A DNA stretch of 32,709 nt from a virus. Shown one piece after another: positions 29,656 to 32,709 of this stretch. The stretch lies in IMG/VR virus record IMGVR_UViG_3300044614_001036, positions 1-32,709 of that record, one strand, 5' to 3'. The position numbers were made by a program, and so were the translations under genes. How positions within the stretch are numbered: the stretch's first letter is position 1; every line of letters begins with the position of its first letter. The notes below the pieces were generated by a model that saw only the letters and a program-made list of their open reading frames with translations, searched no databases and was not told the DNA's origin.

Positions 29656-30218
29656 TTGCGCTCGACCTTATTGGCTTGCGAAGACTCCAGCAGCGGTTCG
29701 ATGGCGCGCCACACGCGAGGCCACTTGCTCAACGCGTCTTCTCGCTGCGGGGACTCGTTGCGGTACTGCGTCATCAGCGAACCGATGCGCTCAATCAAGA
29801 TGTCGCGTGACGGATCGTTTGCGAACGGATCGACGCCACTGCCCGCCTGCAAGATCACCACCGCAAGCTCGGCACACGCGCTGCGGATGCGGTCGGGGAT
29901 CGTGCTGGCATTCAAGTACACGACCATATCGTATGGCCGTGCGTAAGTAGACCCGACGTTCGTGTTCGTCTTGTCGGGATCGACTGCGTAGTTGCGCGGC
30001 CATGCCAGCTTCTGCGTCTGGTTGACCCGCACGCCGGTCCACGACTCCAAGTCGAGTCGGGCCGTCGCCTGCAACAGCGCACGGGTCTGGTCAGCCGTTG
30101 TGGTGCTGCTGACCAGCCCCGCGTTGGGGCCATCGTCCAAGAGGACGAGCAGTTCGGCCAGCGACAGGTAACTGTTGCTGGCCGAGCCGCCCACCGTCGA
30201 GACGATGGCCGACGGCAC
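29652..30218 (-). CDS. Head-tail adaptor (often annotated DnaT-like), 188 aa
   Basis: The start SNSYLSLAELLVLLDD and RALLQATARLDLESWTGVRV, KLAWPRNYAV, STIPDRIRSACAELAVVILQ are typical of the phage head-tail connector family, which databases often call putative DnaT-like ssDNA-binding protein. The family is helical and sits under the portal. RIGSLMTQYRNESPQREDAL and the ending are helical with basic residues. It begins at GTG 30218, overlapping the previous stop as TAGTG. Its position after the capsid genes supports a neck role and not a replication role. Confidence 0.75.
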   Translation of the reverse strand: MPSAIVSTVGGSASNSYLSLAELLVLLDDGPNAGLVSSTTTADQTRALLQATARLDLESWTGVRVNQTQKLAWPRNYAVDPDKTNTNVGSTYARPYDMVVYLNASTIPDRIRSACAELAVVILQAGSGVDPFANDPSRDILIERIGSLMTQYRNESPQREDALSKWPRVWRAIEPLLESSQANKVERK

Positions 30219-30427
30219 TACTTCTTGCCCTTCGTGGGCTCTTCCACGACCGGCGCAACAACGACCGGCTCTTCCACGACCGGCAAAACCGGCGCAGCAT
30301 CAGCGACGACATACTCAAAGTGCCCCGTCGCGACCAACTCGCGTGCGTCCACTGACCACCGAAGCATTTCCGCTCCGGTGGCCCGTTCACGCACCGTCAC
30401 CTGGGATGACTCAGGTGCGTACTTCAC
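30218..30427 (-). CDS. Small protein with Val/Glu/Pro-rich tail, 69 aa
   Basis: The first 40 residues (KYAPESSQVTVRERATGAEM, LRWSVDARELVATGHFEYV) are a compact alpha/beta unit. The rest is a low-complexity tail with repeated VVEEPVV/APVVEEP units and a basic end (TKGKK). The start is GTG at 30427, 1 nt from the preceding stop. Similar small proteins lie between capsid and adaptor genes in many siphoviruses; their function is unknown. The tail is encoded by short imperfect DNA repeats (CTCTTCCACGACCGGC). Confidence 0.6.
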   Translation of the reverse strand: MKYAPESSQVTVRERATGAEMLRWSVDARELVATGHFEYVVADAAPVLPVVEEPVVVAPVVEEPTKGKK

Positions 30428-30428
30428 G

Positions 30429-30845
30429 TCACGCCTCCTTGACGATGTAGATCGCGGCCGTGTACGACGGCGTCGTCCCTGCGATCACCTGGTTGACGCG
30501 GACATAGCGGTAGGTCACGCCGTTTACTTCATTCGAGAACGGCACCTCGTACCGGCCGGTGGCACTGTCTGCCGAGTTGCCGGTCACCGTGCTGTCGCCC
30601 AACTCCAGCGTCACGGGGCAGAAGATGCCCGAGGCGAAGGTGGCTGAGTTCGACACCTGCACGCGCAGTCGATACGACTCGTCGCCGCTTGTCGTGTCAA
30701 TTGCTGACACGTCCACGATGAGCCGCACGTCGGTGCGTGACGCGCCGAGGTCAAGGATGTTTGACGCCGCTGTTGCGGTGACCGCTGCGCTCGCCTTGAG
30801 CAGCAGCGAGTGGTCATACGTGAACGACTTATGATTGATGGGCAT
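30429..30845 (-). CDS. Capsid cement protein (Bbp16-like), 138 aa
   Basis: The order of motifs matches the Bbp16 family of capsid cement proteins found beside the capsid gene in BPP-1-like phages: FTYDHSLLLKASAAVTATA, then SNILDLGASRTDVRLIVDVS, DESYRLRVQVSNSATFASGI, RYEVPFSNEVNGVTYRYVRV and a terminal YTAAIYIVKEA. These proteins form a jelly-roll that stabilises the shell. The ATG at 30845 lies 15 nt after the capsid stop, and no strong Shine-Dalgarno is visible. Its neighbour, the capsid gene, agrees with this assignment. Confidence 0.75.
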   Translation of the reverse strand: MPINHKSFTYDHSLLLKASAAVTATAASNILDLGASRTDVRLIVDVSAIDTTSGDESYRLRVQVSNSATFASGIFCPVTLELGDSTVTGNSADSATGRYEVPFSNEVNGVTYRYVRVNQVIAGTTPSYTAAIYIVKEA

Positions 30846-30860
30846 CTGAGGAGTCTCGGA

Positions 30861-31793
30861 TTAGGCGGCGACAGCCGCGTTGCTGATGCCGTACAGACGA
30901 GCCGCTGCGCGGCCCTGTTCGATGCACATCGACATCAGCCACTCCACGCGCGTGCGGAGGACCGGCGTGGTCTGGAGCTCTCCGAGATCGCGCACGTCCA
31001 TCGTGCCGTTCTGGATGCCCTTCACGCCCATCTCGCCGAAATTGACGACGTAGATCGACGTGGCCGTCGAACCGCCCGAGGCAGCGGCTTCGTCAAACGC
31101 CACCGGCTCCGTGCCGTCGTTGCCGGGATACGGCACGAGGATCGGGAGGTCGTTGTACATCATCACGCGACGGCCGAACTCGTTCACGGCCCACTGAATG
31201 TTGCCGCCAATCGTAGTGGAGCGCGCCGCAGCGGTCATGCGACGGCGCATGGCCTTCGACATGAGGATGTGCGTTGCGCCGACGACCGCGTCGATGGTCG
31301 CGTCGAGGTTGATCAGCGAGAGCGGATCGCCACCCGAGGTGGCACCGTTGCTGATCAACTGCGCGCCCGTGATGCGCTTCTGCAGGCCGTCAAACTCGCG
31401 CGCGTTGACTTCGGAGTCACCCTTGATCATCACGCGGCTCAGTTCCTGACCGAGCGCCTTGGCCTTGAGGGCTTCGTGCGCGCTGCGCACGTTCGGGCCC
31501 ATCATCTTCACCGTCGCGACATCCACGTCGAGATCGCCACCGGCAATCTTGAGGGCTTCGGTCAGCGGGTTGATGATGCCGGTCGATTCCGTGTACGACT
31601 CGTTGAGTCCACGGAAGGCCACACCAGGCAACTGCCCTTCGCGATTGTACGCGTAGGCATTGCCAGAGATGGAATCAATCGGCATGGCGGCAAGCCATTC
31701 CGAGGCAGAAGCGAAGTTGGCGATGACCGCAGCCTTCTTCACTTCACCACCTGCGAGCGCCAGCTTGGCCGCTTCAGTGAGCGTAATTGCCAT
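30861..31793 (-). CDS. Major capsid protein, HK97 fold
   Basis: The 310-aa protein begins MAITLTEAAKLALAGGEVKK, then VIANFASASEWLAAMPIDSI, YAYNREGQLPGVAFRGLNES and LTEALKIAGGDLDVDVATVK, the pattern of small capsid proteins in Bordetella-phage-like siphoviruses. Later segments HEALKAKALGQELSRVMIKG, FDGLQKRI, LDATIDAVVGATHILMSKAM and DLPILVPYPGNDG are the A-domain and spine features of HK97-like proteins. I start it at the ATG at 31793 rather than 13 codons earlier, as that extension is not part of the family. No clear Shine-Dalgarno precedes it; the 150-nt leader is highly structured. Confidence 0.88.
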   Translation of the reverse strand: MAITLTEAAKLALAGGEVKKAAVIANFASASEWLAAMPIDSISGNAYAYNREGQLPGVAFRGLNESYTESTGIINPLTEALKIAGGDLDVDVATVKMMGPNVRSAHEALKAKALGQELSRVMIKGDSEVNAREFDGLQKRITGAQLISNGATSGGDPLSLINLDATIDAVVGATHILMSKAMRRRMTAAARSTTIGGNIQWAVNEFGRRVMMYNDLPILVPYPGNDGTEPVAFDEAAASGGSTATSIYVVNFGEMGVKGIQNGTMDVRDLGELQTTPVLRTRVEWLMSMCIEQGRAAARLYGISNAAVAA

Positions 31794-31805
31794 GAAAGGG
31801 GTCCA

Positions 31806-31899
31806 GTGATTCGATGTCGGAGCGCATCGCACGCGAGTGCGTGGTGCGGCGCAGCATCACGCTGCGACTTCGTCTTGCTCTCCGTCGAATCACTCGACG
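31806..31899 (-). promoter_or_regulatory. Structured leader of the capsid mRNA with two alternative folds
   Basis: GTGATTCGA (31806-31814) pairs with TCGAATCAC (31885-31893), extended by CGGAG (31818-31822) with CTCCG (31880-31884). Within the loop are hairpins CGCAC-GCGA-GTGCG (31828-31841) and CGCAGC-ATCAC-GCTGCG (31850-31866), so the whole forms a branched structure. A competing hairpin, CGTCGA-ATCAC-TCGACG (31883-31899), uses the same bases as the outer stem. The structure ends about 12 nt before the capsid start codon, which lacks a clear ribosome-binding site. Confidence 0.55.
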
Positions 31900-31914
31900 C
31901 CCTGCACCATCATG

Positions 31915-31935
31915 CGCGCGGTGTCACACCGCGCG
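31915..31935. repeat. 21-bp near-perfect palindrome after the scaffold gene
   Basis: CGCGCGGTGT and ACACCGCGCG are exact inverted copies around one central base. It lies 8 nt after the scaffold stop codon. In RNA it would form a very stable hairpin; no T run follows on the minus strand. It may protect or process the capsid mRNA, or bind a protein as DNA. Confidence 0.6.
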
Positions 31936-31943
31936 AGTGCGAC

Positions 31944-32591
31944 TTACGCGGCCTTGGGGTTCGCGTTCGCGTACCGCAGCAGTTCCACCGGATTGCTCTC
32001 GAGCAGCTTCTGCAGATCCACCTGCGATGCGCCCGTCGGCCCGGTTGAGGGCTTTGCGCCGCCACCAGCGGCCACAGGCGCAGCAAAGAATTCGGGGTAC
32101 TTGGTCACCAAGCCCGCGAGCGTCTTCGTCACGTCAGCCTGCGGCGCATCCTTCACCATCAGTGTCCCGCCGTCCGAGAGGTCGAGCAGGTGGCCTTCCA
32201 GCTTCCACAGCGTCTCGATCCGGTGCGGCAGGACGCCGACCTCCTTTGAAGCCATCAGCGTCTTGGCCTTGTCGTCCAGACGAAGCGCACGCAATGCGGC
32301 CTCTGCCTTTGATGCTCGCTCGCGCTCTGGCTCCAACTGGGCCTGAAAGTCCGCGCGGAGTGCCGCGAGCTGCTCGTCCGAGATGCCCGACTTCTTCAAG
32401 TCGGCGTCTTTCGCGGCGCGCTCGGCGTCCTTCGCAAGCTTGGTCGCGGCGTCGAGGTCACTGCGGACCTTCGCGAGCGTCAAGGTCAGCTTCGCGACAT
32501 CCTTGGACTGCGCCTTGCCATCGACCATCTCGTATTCGCTACGGAAGGCTTCAGGGACCAAGTCGAGAGAATCGAAAACAGGGAGAGGCAT
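31944..32591 (-). CDS. Capsid scaffold protein, 215 aa
   Basis: After a short start (MPLPVFDSLDLVPEAFRSEY), the protein is dominated by a charged coiled coil (about 30-115; SKDVAKLTLTLAKVRSDLDA, LKKSGISDEQLAALRADFQA, ERERASKAEAALRALRLDDK). A compact C-terminal part follows (LPHRIETLWKLEGHLLDLSD, VTKTLAGLVTKYPEFFAAP) with a Gly/Ala linker. This layout is that of GP20-like scaffolding proteins, which direct shell assembly. It lies directly upstream of the capsid gene. I start it at the ATG at 32591; the longer frame adds only a non-homologous region. No strong Shine-Dalgarno is apparent. Confidence 0.8.
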   Translation of the reverse strand: MPLPVFDSLDLVPEAFRSEYEMVDGKAQSKDVAKLTLTLAKVRSDLDAATKLAKDAERAAKDADLKKSGISDEQLAALRADFQAQLEPERERASKAEAALRALRLDDKAKTLMASKEVGVLPHRIETLWKLEGHLLDLSDGGTLMVKDAPQADVTKTLAGLVTKYPEFFAAPVAAGGGAKPSTGPTGASQVDLQKLLESNPVELLRYANANPKAA

Positions 32592-32646
32592 GGTGGTATC
32601 AATATGGTGGTGGAGAGTGGATGGGTCAAGGAACAGTCTGGACACG

Positions 32647-32709
32647 TCAGTCCGAGAACGCAAGGTTCACCCGGAACGCGCACCGGCAGTTCCACCCGCC
32701 AGGCACGTC
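32647..32709 (-). CDS. C-terminal end of a minor head protein (Mu F / SPP1 gp7-like), partial
   Basis: Twenty codons at the right edge read DVPGGWNCRCAFRVNLAFSD and then TGA (32649-32647). The motif P-G-G-W-N-C-R-C is the characteristic C-terminal zinc-binding-like end of Mu gpF / SPP1 gp7 head morphogenesis proteins (usually hPNCRC). The position directly upstream of the scaffold gene is the usual one. The rest of the gene, and presumably portal and terminase, lie beyond the window. The call rests on this short motif and gene order. Confidence 0.6.
   Translation of the reverse strand, partial: DVPGGWNCRCAFRVNLAFSD

Noticed and set aside
31893-31916. Short upstream reading frame (ATGATGGTGCAGGGC..., seven codons) in the capsid leader
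   Set aside because: No ribosome-binding site precedes it, and GC-rich DNA easily gives such frames by chance.

Overview
The window is the interior of a temperate, tailed double-stranded DNA phage genome with a siphovirus-type (long, non-contractile) tail. It is GC-rich throughout. The host is probably a GC-rich Gram-negative bacterium: a spanin-like protein follows the endolysin, and the attachment site is the 3' half of a bacterial tRNA-Leu(UAG). I cannot name the host. The capsid-side proteins resemble those of Bordetella BPP-1-like phages. Every supported gene is on the minus strand. Neighbouring genes usually overlap by 1, 4 or 8 bases (TGATG, ATGA or GTGA junctions), so the window reads as one long leftward series of translationally coupled genes. 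I describe it below in transcription order, from high to low coordinates.

Head and tail, 32709 to 21156: the last 20 codons of a Mu F-like minor head protein at the right edge, then scaffold, major capsid protein, cement protein, a small protein, head-tail adaptor, stopper-like protein, gp10-like protein, tail terminator, tail tube protein, two tail assembly chaperones joined by a -1 frameshift site, tape measure, a small distal tail protein and a large tail hub. Terminase and portal are not seen and should lie to the right of the window.

Lysis block, 21156 to 17960: two small membrane proteins (holin candidates), amidase endolysin, spanin-like protein, two zinc-binding proteins, a secreted cysteine-rich protein and a permuted papain-like amidase. 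This block sits between the tail hub and a second tail cluster (17970 to 11965) of beta-rich tail-tip proteins. That cluster includes a 480-aa probable propeller protein, a 382-aa protein built of 20-residue repeats, and a 53-aa coiled-coil gene.

Early and replication region, 11965 to 1: a metallophosphoesterase with an N-terminal helix-turn-helix, a small acidic-then-basic protein, a helix-turn-helix regulator, a Gam-like nuclease inhibitor, a run of seven small unassigned genes, excisionase and integrase. Next come attP, an orphan cytosine-C5 methyltransferase, a DUF3310 protein, small genes, an XRE regulator, a Sak4-like recombinase ATPase, a DUF669 (SSB-like) protein and a superfamily 2 helicase that runs off the left edge.

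The attachment site has phage genes on both sides, so the sequence is an unintegrated phage genome (virion, circular or metagenomic viral contig) and not a prophage joined to a chromosome. Integration at this point would separate the methyltransferase-to-helicase genes from the upstream early genes and place them at the far prophage end. The most notable points are the atypical catalytic residues of the integrase, the attP layout with 21-bp repeats, the chaperone frameshift, the structured leader before the capsid gene, the 14-repeat tail protein and the unassigned early gene block. I found no CRISPR array, retroelement, transposon or complete tRNA gene. No gene-free stretch exceeds about 190 bases.
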